A DNA stretch of 64,000 nt from JBBTQS01 sp964627055 (GCA_964627055.1 CAZVGV010000001.1:27649-91648), one strand, 5' to 3'; shown: positions 49,469-57,305, numbered from the stretch's first letter. Notes: generated by a model not told the origin, from the sequence alone. Made by a program: numbers and translations.

Positions 49469-49524
49469 AGAAGACACTGGAGCACCCGCCTCACCGTTAC
49501 GGTAGAGCGCGGGTCTTCTTTTTT
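49469..49524 (+). terminator. Terminator after the 139-aa gene
   Basis: AGAAGAC and CCCGC (49469-49489) pair with GCGGG and TCTTCT (49509-49519), with bulges, followed by a T-run to 49524. Confidence 0.65.
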
Positions 49525-49780
49525 ATAAAAATTCTTTAAGGTCGAAGTCGCGCAGATAGAGGATGACGAATCCGATAAGAATACAAACAGCAGCACTTGC
49601 GACATCCTGGTTGGGGAAGATGTAAATATCTGCGAGGTGCCACACGCCGCGCCACAGCAACACAATTGCGGTGCCAACGAGCATCGCAGCGAGAATATGG
49701 TGCTGGCGTTCGAACCGTCTCACTCTGCGTTGATATTTTTCGATAACTTCGTTTTCGTTTTTGCGTTGGCGCTTGGGCAT
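49523..49780 (-). CDS. Small two-helix membrane protein
   Basis: The 85-aa protein starts MPKRQRKNENEVIEKYQRR, a basic cytoplasmic helix, followed by two membrane segments (HILAAMLVGTAIVLLW and ASAAVCILIGFVILYLRD). I do not recognise a family. An in-frame start at 49810 is less likely. On the minus strand TATACT (49809-49804) lies about 24 bases upstream of the ATG. It is divergent from another small membrane protein gene, and the two may share a promoter region. Confidence 0.6.
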   Translation of the reverse strand: MPKRQRKNENEVIEKYQRRVRRFERQHHILAAMLVGTAIVLLWRGVWHLADIYIFPNQDVASAAVCILIGFVILYLRDFDLKEFL

Positions 49781-49857
49781 AGAACAAAAATTGTATGCTA
49801 AGTATAGCACGAGCGAATCTTGTTGTGAGATGGAACCAATGGTACGGTGAGAATACT

Positions 49858-50106
49858 ATGGATCAACAAAAAACAACGGCGCAATTGCGCTCAGCAGTGC
49901 GTAAACAAACGATTGGATTCATGACCGCAGGTTTCAGCCTTGTGGCTGGTCTTGCGTGGAATGATGCGATTCAATCTATGATCAAGTGGATCTGGCCAGC
50001 AGAAGAGGGTGGCAGTATTGCTGCGAAGTTTTTGTACGCAGCTATTGTGACCTGTGTGATTGTTATCATCACGGTTCAGCTGCAAAAATTAGCGGAAAAG
50101 GAATAG
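49858..50106 (+). CDS. DUF5654-like small membrane protein
   Basis: The 82-aa protein has a short charged N-terminus (MDQQKTTAQLRSAVRKQ), then a membrane segment with GFSLVAGLAWNDAIQSMI and a second membrane helix AAIVTCVIVIITVQLQKL. The AGLAWNDAI motif fits DUF5654, a small membrane family common in CPR and archaea with unknown function. It is divergent from the two-helix protein at 49523-49780. Confidence 0.6.
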   Translation: MDQQKTTAQLRSAVRKQTIGFMTAGFSLVAGLAWNDAIQSMIKWIWPAEEGGSIAAKFLYAAIVTCVIVIITVQLQKLAEKE

Positions 50107-50187
50107 ATGAAATACGCGTCATGCAATTGCTGTAGTACTGAAGTGGAAACTCTGGCCAGAGTTCATTTACTTTTAATCTGAGATTGT

Positions 50188-50712
50188 ATGAAAAAATCAG
50201 TACTCGCTATTGCGCTCCCTGCGATATTGGGATTGAGCGTACTTGTATCCGGTAGCGCGTCAGCAATGACGATGGGTATGGGTGGTGGTGCACACGCAAT
50301 GCTGTGGGCACAGAATCCAGATCAGGCTGCTGCACAATTGCAGACACGCTTCGAAAGCGCTGCAAAGATGCTTGGTATCAGCGTTGAAGATGTGAAGGCG
50401 GCGTGGGCAGAAGGTACGTCCATGCAGCAGCTCGCAAAGGACAAGGGAGTAACTGCAGATCAGCTTCGTGCGCGTGCACTTGAACAGCATCGTGTCGAAG
50501 CAAAGGCACAATTGCAATCGCTTGTGACCAAGGGTATTATTACGCAAGCACAGGCTGACGCTCGTCTGAAGTTCATGGAGACGCAATGGAAGAAGATGGA
50601 CACTACTTTCCAAGGACAGAAGGACAAGAAAGGTAAAAAAGTGAAGAGCGAAGAGTCTCGCAAGGAGGGTGCTCGTGGAGGGTTCGGCATGTTTGGTGGA
50701 ATGCACTTCTAG
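50188..50712 (+). CDS. Secreted DUF2680-like protein
   Basis: The 174-aa protein has a signal peptide (MKKSVLAIALPAILGLSVL, cleavage likely after SASA). The mature part is helical with two repeats of the kind seen in DUF2680 proteins: GISVEDVKAAWAEGTSMQQLAKDKGVTA and VTKGIITQAQADARLKFME. A basic/glycine-rich tail follows. Function of this family is unknown; a surface or periplasmic-like role is inferred. It is followed after 34 bases by the cytochrome b5-like gene. Confidence 0.7.
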   Translation: MKKSVLAIALPAILGLSVLVSGSASAMTMGMGGGAHAMLWAQNPDQAAAQLQTRFESAAKMLGISVEDVKAAWAEGTSMQQLAKDKGVTADQLRARALEQHRVEAKAQLQSLVTKGIITQAQADARLKFMETQWKKMDTTFQGQKDKKGKKVKSEESRKEGARGGFGMFGGMHF

Positions 50713-50746
50713 AAAGATATCTGAAAATTCGTAACGTATAAGAACT

Positions 50747-51280
50747 ATGGAGCAAAAGTCGTGGATCGCAGTTGGTGTATTGGCGGCCATCATCATTATT
50801 GGTGTGGCGATCGTCAGTAGCACTGGGGATAAAGAGGAGATAGTAGAACAGCCAGTGAACACCGACCGCAGTCTTATTGTAGAGGAACAGCCTGCGGTTG
50901 AACCGACACAAGTTGAATCTGAGATTGTCGCGACCACGACACCTCCAGCGGCTGTTGTCCCGGCATCTGCACCTAGTATCGCTACTTCGTCACCAAGCAA
51001 GCCAACAACCGCAAACACTCCCACAACGAATGCGCCAGTAGTTGCTTCGTATACACTTGCTCAAGTGAGTGTTCATGCATCAGCAAATGATTGCTGGACG
51101 GTAGTTCGAGGGAATGTTTACAACGTAACGTCGTTTGTACGTCGTCACCCGGGTGGAGTCGAATCAATCTCCCAGGTATGCGGCCGTGATGGCACTGCGT
51201 TCTTCGAAGATCAGCATGGAGGTCAGAAGTCCCCTGAGTCTGTGCTCGCTTCCTTGAAGGTTGGTGTGCTCGTACGATAA
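50747..51280 (+). CDS. Membrane-anchored cytochrome b5-like heme protein
   Basis: The 177-aa protein has an N-terminal membrane helix (WIAVGVLAAIIIIGVAIV), a long proline/threonine/alanine-rich spacer (about 30-105) and a C-terminal cytochrome b5-like domain (about 103-177). The domain reads YTLAQVSVHASANDCW, VYNVTSFVRRHPGG and FFEDQHGGQ. His134 in HPGG and His157 are at the positions of the two axial heme ligands. Such proteins can carry electrons outside the cell membrane. Most CPR lack heme synthesis, so heme would have to be acquired. A strong terminator follows. Confidence 0.82.
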   Translation: MEQKSWIAVGVLAAIIIIGVAIVSSTGDKEEIVEQPVNTDRSLIVEEQPAVEPTQVESEIVATTTPPAAVVPASAPSIATSSPSKPTTANTPTTNAPVVASYTLAQVSVHASANDCWTVVRGNVYNVTSFVRRHPGGVESISQVCGRDGTAFFEDQHGGQKSPESVLASLKVGVLVR

Positions 51281-51315
51281 TACGGAAAGAGGATTCATTC
51301 CTGTAAGACACGAAG

Positions 51316-51352
51316 ACAAACCCCGACGCGCGTAAAGCGGTCGGGGTTTGTT
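51316..51352. terminator. Bidirectional terminator between the cytochrome b5-like and MFS genes
   Basis: A perfect 12-base-pair stem (ACAAACCCCGAC at 51316-51327 with 51340-51351) with a 12-base loop between convergent genes. Confidence 0.9.
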
Positions 51353-51359
51353 GTGTTGG

Positions 51360-52562
51360 TTACTTCTGGATCGGCACACGAAGTGCAATCCCAGCGAGCA
51401 GCGTACCTGCTATTAGCCAAGCGGCTGCTGCAGAGTACGAGCCGATGAGACCAAAGCAGAGTAGTCCGACGCCTCCACCGATATGATGCGAGAGCGAAGC
51501 GATGGAAAGCAATGTGGCGCGATACTTCGGTGGGAAATGATGGGAGTAGAACCCGTCGCGCAGAGGCGCAATGGCACCTCTGCAGGCTTCATGTGCAAGG
51601 AATCCACCGATGCTCATAACGGTGCAGAGCCACCCATCAAGGAACCAGAGCGCTACTCCAATTGCTGTGATAACGACACCCGTGCTGCTGTACAGCAGGC
51701 GTAATGCGTGTTCGTCGCTGCCTGCGAAGACGAGCGCGCGCGGCACTACTACCTTCAGCCCAAACATGATACAGAGCGTGATTGCGACATAGAATGCCCC
51801 ATTCCACTGTTCTCCTCCGAGAGCCTCTTGTACAAGTGGTACCCATTGAATATTAGGAACTGCGATTGCTGCAGTGAACACCGTTGTGACGATGAACATG
51901 TACTTGAGTTGCGTATTCTGCAAACTCCATCGTAGTGCCCCCAACATCGAATCGGCGGGGTGAACTGGGGTTCCCATATCATGTGCGTTTGCTCTGTAGC
52001 CAAGGTCTTCGTGCATCATGTACGAAGCAACTCCAGTTGCAGTGAAGGTTGCGCACGCGGAAAGAATCCACGGCGCCTGAGGAGACCACTGGAGGAGCAA
52101 GGCACCAATGGGTGCGCCTACGCAGATTGCCAGCGCTTCGATGAATCGAGACTTGGCGAACAGCTTCGACATACGCTCGCTGTGTCCAAGCGAACGAAGC
52201 TGGTCAGTGATCCAGGCGTCAAAGGCTCCCGAAGCGAAGGTGCATCCGACTGCGTCGATGAGTTCTGCAGCCATGAACCATGGCATGGATCCGCTGAATC
52301 CGAACAGGAGCATGCTGATGGAGTTCATCATCCAGGCGGTCAGTACAGAGCCTCTGCGTCCGAACTTGTCCGCCAGAATGCCTGTTGGTATCTCGAAGAG
52401 GAATTGCCCCCAGAAGAAGACGGAGTTCACAAGGCTCACCTCGAAGATGGTGAGACCGTTGTGCAGCAAGTAAGGAACGTAGACAGGGAAAATCATCCCA
52501 GCCCCGAACGCCCGAAGGAACGTAAGCAGCAGAAAGAGTCGAATGGTCGTGTGAATTGTCAT
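51360..52562 (-). CDS. MFS transporter
   Basis: The 400-aa protein has about 12 membrane helices and the family motif between helices 2 and 3, GILADKFGRRGSVLTAW. The start MTIHTTIRLFLLLTFLRAFGAG begins directly in helix 1. It resembles drug/metabolite exporters with a short central loop; substrate unknown. It has an AAGGAGG SD six bases before the ATG. A leader with a terminator hairpin and a 38-codon frame lies upstream, so expression may be attenuated. Confidence 0.88.
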   Translation of the reverse strand: MTIHTTIRLFLLLTFLRAFGAGMIFPVYVPYLLHNGLTIFEVSLVNSVFFWGQFLFEIPTGILADKFGRRGSVLTAWMMNSISMLLFGFSGSMPWFMAAELIDAVGCTFASGAFDAWITDQLRSLGHSERMSKLFAKSRFIEALAICVGAPIGALLLQWSPQAPWILSACATFTATGVASYMMHEDLGYRANAHDMGTPVHPADSMLGALRWSLQNTQLKYMFIVTTVFTAAIAVPNIQWVPLVQEALGGEQWNGAFYVAITLCIMFGLKVVVPRALVFAGSDEHALRLLYSSTGVVITAIGVALWFLDGWLCTVMSIGGFLAHEACRGAIAPLRDGFYSHHFPPKYRATLLSIASLSHHIGGGVGLLCFGLIGSYSAAAAWLIAGTLLAGIALRVPIQK

Positions 52563-52612
52563 GGAACGCCTCCTTGGTGGTTGTTGGTGTGGCGGAATCC
52601 TGATACCCAGAC

Positions 52613-52651
52613 GAAAACGAAAACGCCTCGGTATCTGGCCGAGACGTTCTT
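52613..52651 (-). terminator. Terminator hairpin in the MFS leader, possible attenuator
   Basis: On the minus strand CGTCTCGG (52646-52639) pairs with CCGAGGCG (52631-52624), the stem extends through ACGAAGAACG/CGTTTTCGT, and TTTTCGTTTT follows. It lies about 50 bases upstream of the MFS start and directly after the small frame at 52675-52791. Confidence 0.7.
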
Positions 52652-52674
52652 CGTGGAAAATGATGAAAATGCAA

Positions 52675-52791
52675 TTATGCAGTCATTTCACGAACACAAT
52701 CCCGGCCAACGCGGAAACCGCGTGACGCGACAAGAACACCAGCAAACTGCGGGGTATCCTTGCGATAAATTGTGTAGATGTGACCACACAT
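52675..52791 (-). CDS. Possible 38-aa leader peptide or small protein
   Basis: The frame reads MCGHIYTIYRKDTPQFAGV and continues to VREMTA; it is basic with two cysteines. No family is recognised and no repeat of a single amino acid, as in classical leader peptides, is seen. A GAAGAAA lies about 12 bases upstream of the ATG. It ends about 25 bases before the terminator hairpin, so it could be an independent small gene or a leader peptide whose translation controls the MFS gene. Confidence 0.35.
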   Translation of the reverse strand: MCGHIYTIYRKDTPQFAGVLVASRGFRVGRDCVREMTA

Positions 52792-52824
52792 AGTATTGAA
52801 ATTTCTTCTTTTAGTTGATCACGA

Positions 52825-52853
52825 TTGCACGAATCTGTCAAGTTCGGTACTCT
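52825..52853 (+). promoter_or_regulatory. Promoter of rsmE
   Basis: TTGCAC (52825-52830), 17 bases, TACTCT (52848-52853). The ATG at 52880 or 52886 follows after a leader of about 20 bases. Confidence 0.45.
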
Positions 52854-52879
52854 GGGTGTCATAAATACCTCGAAACGGC

Positions 52880-53572
52880 ATGGGTATGCGTGAACACTAT
52901 TTCATTACCGACCTCGCAGCACATCAAGGTACAATTCATCTCCAAGACCGCGCGGTTTGCAAGCAAATCACGTCAGTATTGCGATTGGGGGTAGGTGACA
53001 CCATTGTGTTGGGTGATGGGAATGGGACACGCGCAGTCTGCACGATCAGTGCCATCGAGCGAACACAAATAGTGTGCACCGTCATCAACGAGGTACGTGT
53101 GCTAGCGCCGACTCGCGCCATCCGTATTGCGGCTGCTATTACCAAGCGCGACACGTTCGAATGGATGGTCCAAAAAGTCACAGAAATTGGTGTCACACGA
53201 ATTACTCCATTGCGCACAGATCGCACGGTGAAGCTCGGTGCCAATCTTGATAGACTCAGCTCGATTGCTCGCGAAGCAGTTGAACAAAGTGGTCAGGCCT
53301 TCCTTCCTGTGATTGATGAGCCCATGACGCTTGATGACCTTCTGCGAGAAGAGCCATCAGGATTTTGGTGTGAACTTGATGCAACGACATCGAGCGTTGT
53401 TCTGGCTAACGCGCCGCACTGTGTTATTGCGATTGGTCCGGAAGGTGGGTGGTCAGAGGAGGAGCGCACACAACTACGTCGTGCTTCATGGGAGCCTATA
53501 CTGTTGGCACACGCGACCCTTCGCGCTGAGACTGCTGCAATCGTTGCAGCTGCCCGCGCACTGCAGGTTTGA
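52880..53572 (+). CDS. rsmE: 16S rRNA m3U1498 methyltransferase RsmE
   Basis: RsmE methylates U1498 in helix 44 of 16S rRNA. The 230-aa protein has an N-terminal PUA-like RNA-binding domain (about residues 1-75, with LGDGNGTRAVC) and a SPOUT domain with ITKRDTFEWMVQKVTEIGV, REAVEQSGQ, AIGPEGGWSEEE and the final LRAETAAIVA that closes the SAM knot. Start could be 52880 or 52886 (MREHYFITD). It is directly followed by the tRNA-fMet promoter, whose -35 lies in its last codons. Confidence 0.93.
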   Translation: MGMREHYFITDLAAHQGTIHLQDRAVCKQITSVLRLGVGDTIVLGDGNGTRAVCTISAIERTQIVCTVINEVRVLAPTRAIRIAAAITKRDTFEWMVQKVTEIGVTRITPLRTDRTVKLGANLDRLSSIAREAVEQSGQAFLPVIDEPMTLDDLLREEPSGFWCELDATTSSVVLANAPHCVIAIGPEGGWSEEERTQLRRASWEPILLAHATLRAETAAIVAAARALQV

Positions 53573-53597
53573 CAGGTAAGGGTGCCTACGCTACACT
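53569..53597 (+). promoter_or_regulatory. tRNA-fMet promoter
   Basis: TTGACA (53569-53574), 17 bases, TACACT (53592-53597). The -35 overlaps the rsmE stop codon. Confidence 0.75.
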
Positions 53598-53622
53598 AGA
53601 GCTGCTTGAGAAATACATAAAT

Positions 53623-53695
53623 CGCGGGGTAGAGCAATTGGCAGCTCGCCAGGCCCATAACCTGGAGGTTGGCGGTTCAAGTCCGCCCCCCGCAA
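53623..53695 (+). tRNA. Initiator tRNA-fMet(CAT)
   Basis: Anticodon stem CCAGG/CCTGG with loop CCCATAA gives anticodon CAT. The acceptor starts C1 opposite A72 (CGCGGGG with CCCCGCA), the unpaired 1-72 position typical of bacterial initiators. The anticodon stem has only two of the three usual G-C pairs next to the loop (A29-U41 in place of the third). CCA is not encoded. Confidence 0.93.
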
Positions 53696-53703
53696 CACTC
53701 CTT

Positions 53704-53738
53704 AAACAAACGCCGCCCCTTTGGGCGGCGTTTGTTTA
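53704..53738. terminator. Bidirectional terminator after tRNA-fMet
   Basis: A perfect 15-base-pair stem (AAACAAACGCCGCCC at 53704-53718 with 53723-53737) and a CTTT loop between the tRNA and the convergent gene. Confidence 0.9.
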
Positions 53739-54503
53739 TTTCACAAACTCAATGATATTAGGCACGGGCGTAATCGAGTCGTACGTCAGTGACTTCTTGC
53801 CGTCCGGGAATGTCATGTCGCGAATCACGAGGCCAGTTGAAGGACCGCCGTCGAGATTAAGTGCGATACGTACTTGCTGGTCACCGCTGAGAGCGCCAGC
53901 GATTTCGCGTGCGAATTGGTAGAGCGTGATCTGTCCGAAATAATTGATGATAAGGAGTTGGTTATCCCGGGTGATCGCGAGAGCGGTTCGGCGAGCGCGT
54001 TTGCCACTGTCTTCCTTTACTGCTGGTTCGTAGTTCTTTACGAGGATGGGGTAACTCTGGAGACCGTCCTTTGTCGCTAGCAACGAATCGATAGATACCT
54101 TCGCGAGATCTTCAATCCTCACAGTACCTTGCGCATCAATGCGAATGAGGCCACTGCGGTCGAGATCATAGGCACTTGATCCTGTGCGTACGCCACCGAC
54201 AGAGAAATAGCCGGTTGGCAGGTTATTCTCGTCGAAGTAGGATCCATTGATCACCATGCATTGTGTGCACTGCGCAGCCCACTGGGAAAGAAACATCGAT
54301 TCTGAGCTCGTGCGCAATCGTGCGCGAGCTCCTTCAGGTACTGGTGTAACCACGAGACCAGAAATATGCGTCGGATCTGGAGGAAGTGAGTTGCGCGACC
54401 CCGAGCTCTCTGGTGCGTGTACAGGGTTCGCCATGATAACCCAAGTGAGCCCCCCAAGGATGCATACGAAAACGAGAATAGCGCGTAGAGTCCGAACAAA
54501 CAT
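53736..54503 (-). CDS. Phosphodiester glycosidase (NAGPA) family protein
   Basis: The 255-aa protein has an N-terminal membrane anchor (AILVFVCILGGLTWVIM) and an extracytoplasmic domain of the NAGPA/exopolysaccharide phosphodiester glycosidase family: VINGSYFDENNLPTGYFSVG, RRTALAITRDNQLLI and the C-terminal ALNLDGGPSTGLV, where the Asp of LDGGxS is conserved. Relatives cleave sugar-phosphodiester bonds in surface polymers or sporulation proteins. The ATG at 54503 is preferred to an earlier start at 54533. It lies downstream of tRNA-Gly(GCC) on the same strand. Confidence 0.8.
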   Translation of the reverse strand: MFVRTLRAILVFVCILGGLTWVIMANPVHAPESSGSRNSLPPDPTHISGLVVTPVPEGARARLRTSSESMFLSQWAAQCTQCMVINGSYFDENNLPTGYFSVGGVRTGSSAYDLDRSGLIRIDAQGTVRIEDLAKVSIDSLLATKDGLQSYPILVKNYEPAVKEDSGKRARRTALAITRDNQLLIINYFGQITLYQFAREIAGALSGDQQVRIALNLDGGPSTGLVIRDMTFPDGKKSLTYDSITPVPNIIEFVK

Positions 54504-54530
54504 AGATGGTGAGAGTATACCTGTCTCAAA

Positions 54531-54565
54531 CAAAAATCGCCACTCAATTTGGGAGGCGATTTTTG
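54531..54565. terminator. Terminator after tRNA-Gly(GCC)
   Basis: A perfect 11-base-pair stem (CAAAAATCGCC at 54531-54541 with 54555-54565) and a 13-base loop. On the minus strand it ends with five T residues. Confidence 0.85.
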
Positions 54566-54573
54566 TATTGCTG

Positions 54574-54646
54574 AGCGGTAGACCGGATTCGAACCGGCGA
54601 CCTTTTCCTTGGCAAGGAAACGTTCTACCAACTGAACTACTACCGC
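54574..54646 (-). tRNA. tRNA-Gly(GCC)
   Basis: On the minus strand the acceptor GCGGTAG pairs with CTACCGC, the anticodon stem TTTCC/GGAAA carries loop TTGCCAA (anticodon GCC), and the T arm reads GCCGG-TTCGAAT-CCGGT with a G-T closing pair. The discriminator is T. CCA is not encoded. It complements the TCC isoacceptors at 31799 and 33943. Confidence 0.95.
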
Positions 54647-54701
54647 AGATAACGCTGCTATGCTACCAGAGGCCCGGGAAAAACGCAAGACCCAAAACCC
54701 G

Positions 54702-54741
54702 TATAAAAGTCGAGCCTCCAGCGCGGTTGCGGAGGAGGCTC
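54702..54741 (-). terminator. Terminator of the 252-aa hypothetical gene
   Basis: On the minus strand GAGCCTCC (54741-54734) pairs with GGAGGCTC (54719-54712), followed by GACTTTTATA. Confidence 0.7.
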
Positions 54742-54768
54742 TGGGGGTGGTGATTGGTGTCGGAAGGA

Positions 54769-55527
54769 CTACTGGAGCATCGAGGAAGGAGTCTGTGTCG
54801 AGAGCCGTTGATGTCCGATCACGCTGGCCTGTGCGTTGTAGAGCAGCACGTCATTGTGTGTACGGAGTCGTGGCAGCCCGCTCTTGGGTAGCATCGCCAG
54901 GATCTGGTTGATCCCGGCAGGATCGATGTGGTTCTCGATGCCCCAGAAGGTGATGACATAGACCAGCGGGTGGCCGTTATCGTCGCAAAGACGCATGGCA
55001 CCTGGGAGACTCTCTACCCCCGCAGGTGTGAGTTTCGCCATAGACTCCGGAAGTGCGAAGCTTGCGATTGCCTCGAGGCATGGTTGTGCACTGTACTGCA
55101 CAAGAGCGACATCGAACGACAGCATGGAACGGAGCACGCAACGTGCATGCGCCCGCGTGAGCGAAACAGATGGGAGATCGTCGCCATCGAGCAACGGTTC
55201 GCCGTCGGCGTTGACGAAGAGCAGTTGCGCGGGTTGATCTGCGTCGGCAGGGATGAATGTGGCATGCCAGAACGGTGCGGTGTCGAGGTTGCAAGATGTG
55301 ACACTGTTGCGCAGGATCTCCGCAGAGGTGGGGCACAGTGCAACGTTACCGTTCTCATCGGCCGTGCTGAGCTGTGTGATCGCCATGAGCACTTGTTCTT
55401 CGTGCGTTACTACAGCGATGTTGTCCGCGTTGTCATCAACGAGGACGTAGATGCACAGACCAGTTGCTTCCTTACGTCCCGCGTAGATCAGTCGCGCCTG
55501 TGTATCTCCATTCTCGAATGTTTGCAT
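54769..55527 (-). CDS. Hypothetical protein with stem-loop/SD leader
   Basis: I do not recognise this 252-aa protein (start MQTFENGDTQARLIYAG). It is soluble and alpha/beta, with an acidic middle (FVNADGEPLLDGDDLPS) and no metal or nucleotide motif. The start has AGGAGA seven bases upstream, and a perfect 8-base-pair stem-loop (TTCGTACC at 55548-55555 with GGTACGAA at 55565-55572) lies just before it. It is followed by its own terminator. The GC-rich codon use matches the other genes with this leader type. Confidence 0.6.
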   Translation of the reverse strand: MQTFENGDTQARLIYAGRKEATGLCIYVLVDDNADNIAVVTHEEQVLMAITQLSTADENGNVALCPTSAEILRNSVTSCNLDTAPFWHATFIPADADQPAQLLFVNADGEPLLDGDDLPSVSLTRAHARCVLRSMLSFDVALVQYSAQPCLEAIASFALPESMAKLTPAGVESLPGAMRLCDDNGHPLVYVITFWGIENHIDPAGINQILAMLPKSGLPRLRTHNDVLLYNAQASVIGHQRLSTQTPSSMLQ

Positions 55528-55661
55528 CGCAGGGTCTCCTTTTCGATTTCGTACCAAACGATTCGGTACGAACCCATCCTATCTCATCCTTTCTTGAAAA
55601 GGCAAACACGTCACACCATTTCATTCTTTATATCTGGATTGGTTGCAAATATGTACAAAAA

Positions 55662-55688
55662 CAGTACGACGCTTAGATCGTCGTACTG
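55662..55688 (-). terminator. Terminator of the coiled-coil membrane protein gene
   Basis: A perfect 10-base-pair stem (CAGTACGACG at 55662-55671 with 55679-55688), loop of 7; on the minus strand five T residues follow. Confidence 0.85.
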
Positions 55689-55702
55689 AATCGGGAGCAG
55701 CG

Positions 55703-56605
55703 CTATTTTACGGTCGTCTGGCCACTCTTCACTAGTGGTTTCTCTGCACGAGTTTTTGTGTCTGCTTTTGTCTGATCGTATGCCGAGTACGTGATGGTAT
55801 CTTCGGACTCCCATTTAATTGAATAGTTCAGACTAGGGTAGGTGTAGAGTGCGTTCAATGTTTGCCCCTCGTCGAGAGTAATTGCAGCTGGCTTGAATAT
55901 TCCACTGACAACGTTAAGAAGGCTGACATGACGAGACGACCCAGAACCAGTTCCTTCTTCATCCAGATTCACAAAGGCAATGAGTCGCTTGCTCGGTGAG
56001 GGGAGTACAGCGACATTGAGGTGGTTCTTGTTGAGATCGTTAATGTCAGTGTACTCAGTGAACTTCGCAGTCTCAGTGTCGAACTTCCAATAGTCGAATG
56101 GGAGTGCCTCGTCTGCACCTGGTCCGGTGCGGAAGCGACGAACAACAATTGTGCGTTCCTTTGGGAGCGCAACGAAGAGTTCGACGCCGTCACGTGCTCC
56201 TGTGAACCCCGCTGCGGACTTCACACTTGCAACGAGCACTTCTTCCTTGCCTTCGGTAATCGCAGTTCGGGAAATGCGGAGGTCGCTGTTGCCAAAGGGC
56301 TCAATGCGGTAAATAGACTCAGGGATCGCATTCAGCTTCTCGCGCTGCTGTTGTGCTGTGCCCTTGAGGTCTGTGAGGTCATTCTCGAGCTGTGTAACCT
56401 TATTCTGGAGGTATTGGTTGGTTTGGGTGAGCTGAGCTTGCTCCTGCTCCACAGAAGATTGGGAGCGGTTCGTCATCCAGTACACAGTACCAACAACGAG
56501 AAGCGCCAAAAAAACAAACATCCAGACTCCAAATGGAGAGCTGGATGTTTGTGGCGCTTTACCCTGATCGTCTCGAGCTGATTGAGATACAGGTTTTGCA
56601 GCCAT
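55703..56605 (-). CDS. Membrane-anchored coiled-coil protein
   Basis: I do not recognise this 300-aa protein. It has a short cytoplasmic tail, one membrane helix (VWMFVFLALLVVGTVYWM), a coiled coil (about residues 52-92, with LTQTNQYLQNKVTQLENDL) and an extracytoplasmic beta-rich domain of about 200 residues with SDLRISRTAITEGKEEVLV and SPSKRLIAFVNLDEEG. It could be a surface or septal adaptor. It starts 19 bases after the rplA stop and probably shares that transcript. Confidence 0.65.
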   Translation of the reverse strand: MAAKPVSQSARDDQGKAPQTSSSPFGVWMFVFLALLVVGTVYWMTNRSQSSVEQEQAQLTQTNQYLQNKVTQLENDLTDLKGTAQQQREKLNAIPESIYRIEPFGNSDLRISRTAITEGKEEVLVASVKSAAGFTGARDGVELFVALPKERTIVVRRFRTGPGADEALPFDYWKFDTETAKFTEYTDINDLNKNHLNVAVLPSPSKRLIAFVNLDEEGTGSGSSRHVSLLNVVSGIFKPAAITLDEGQTLNALYTYPSLNYSIKWESEDTITYSAYDQTKADTKTRAEKPLVKSGQTTVK

Positions 56606-56624
56606 AGCAATTGTGCGTTGAGTA

Positions 56625-57305
56625 TTAGAGGGTCGCGGAGATGCGAACGCTTGGGCCCATCGTGGTGGTGAGGGCGATCGTCTTCATGTAGGTACCCTTC
56701 GCAGTACGAGGCTTGATCTTCTGTACTGCGTCGAGGAGTGCGATCACGTTCTCTGCGAGCTTGTCCTTACCAAATGATACCTTACCTACAGCGAGGTGCA
56801 AGTTTGCAGTGTCGTCATTCTTGAAGGTAACCTTACCCTTCTTGAGTTCCGTGATGATGCGCTTCACATCGTTGGTCACCGTGTCGTTCTTTGGGTTAGG
56901 CATGAGACCGCGGGTTCCGAGGATCTTCGCGATAGGTCCCATTTTTGCCATCATGTCTGGCGTTGCAACAGCAACGTCGAAGTCAGTCTTCTCAGACTTC
57001 TTGATGTCTGCAATGAGATCTTCGCCACCTACAAGGTCAGCACCTGCTTCCTTCGCTGTAGCCTGGAGTGATTCAGACGCGAATACGGCTACGCGAACTT
57101 TCTTACCGGTGCCGTGAGGCAAGGTAACGGTACCGCGCACGAGCTGGTCACCCTTCTTTGGGTCAATACCAAGGCGTACGTGTACTTCAAGAGACTCATC
57201 GAACTTCGCGGAAGCGATCTTCGTGAGCAATTCTACTGCTTCGCTCACACTGTAGGTGCGAGACTTGTCGATTTGCGCAAGAGCGGCGTTGGTACGCTTG
57301 CCCAT
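56625..57305 (-). CDS. rplA: 50S ribosomal protein L1
   Basis: L1 forms the L1 stalk on 23S rRNA and helps tRNA leave the E site. The 226-aa protein starts MGKRTNAALAQIDKSRTYS and shows KFDESLEVHVRLGIDPKKGDQ, GTRGLMPNPK and KGTYMKTIALTTTMGPS. Length is normal. It has its own promoter and is separated from rplK by a terminator. rplJ and rplL do not follow, and the next gene is a membrane protein. Confidence 0.96.
   Translation of the reverse strand: MGKRTNAALAQIDKSRTYSVSEAVELLTKIASAKFDESLEVHVRLGIDPKKGDQLVRGTVTLPHGTGKKVRVAVFASESLQATAKEAGADLVGGEDLIADIKKSEKTDFDVAVATPDMMAKMGPIAKILGTRGLMPNPKNDTVTNDVKRIITELKKGKVTFKNDDTANLHLAVGKVSFGKDKLAENVIALLDAVQKIKPRTAKGTYMKTIALTTTMGPSVRISATL

Noticed and set aside
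52836..52841. TTGACA on the minus strand as promoter of the 38-codon frame
   Set aside because: No acceptable -10 lies 16-18 bases downstream; the hexamer falls within the spacer of the opposite-strand rsmE promoter.
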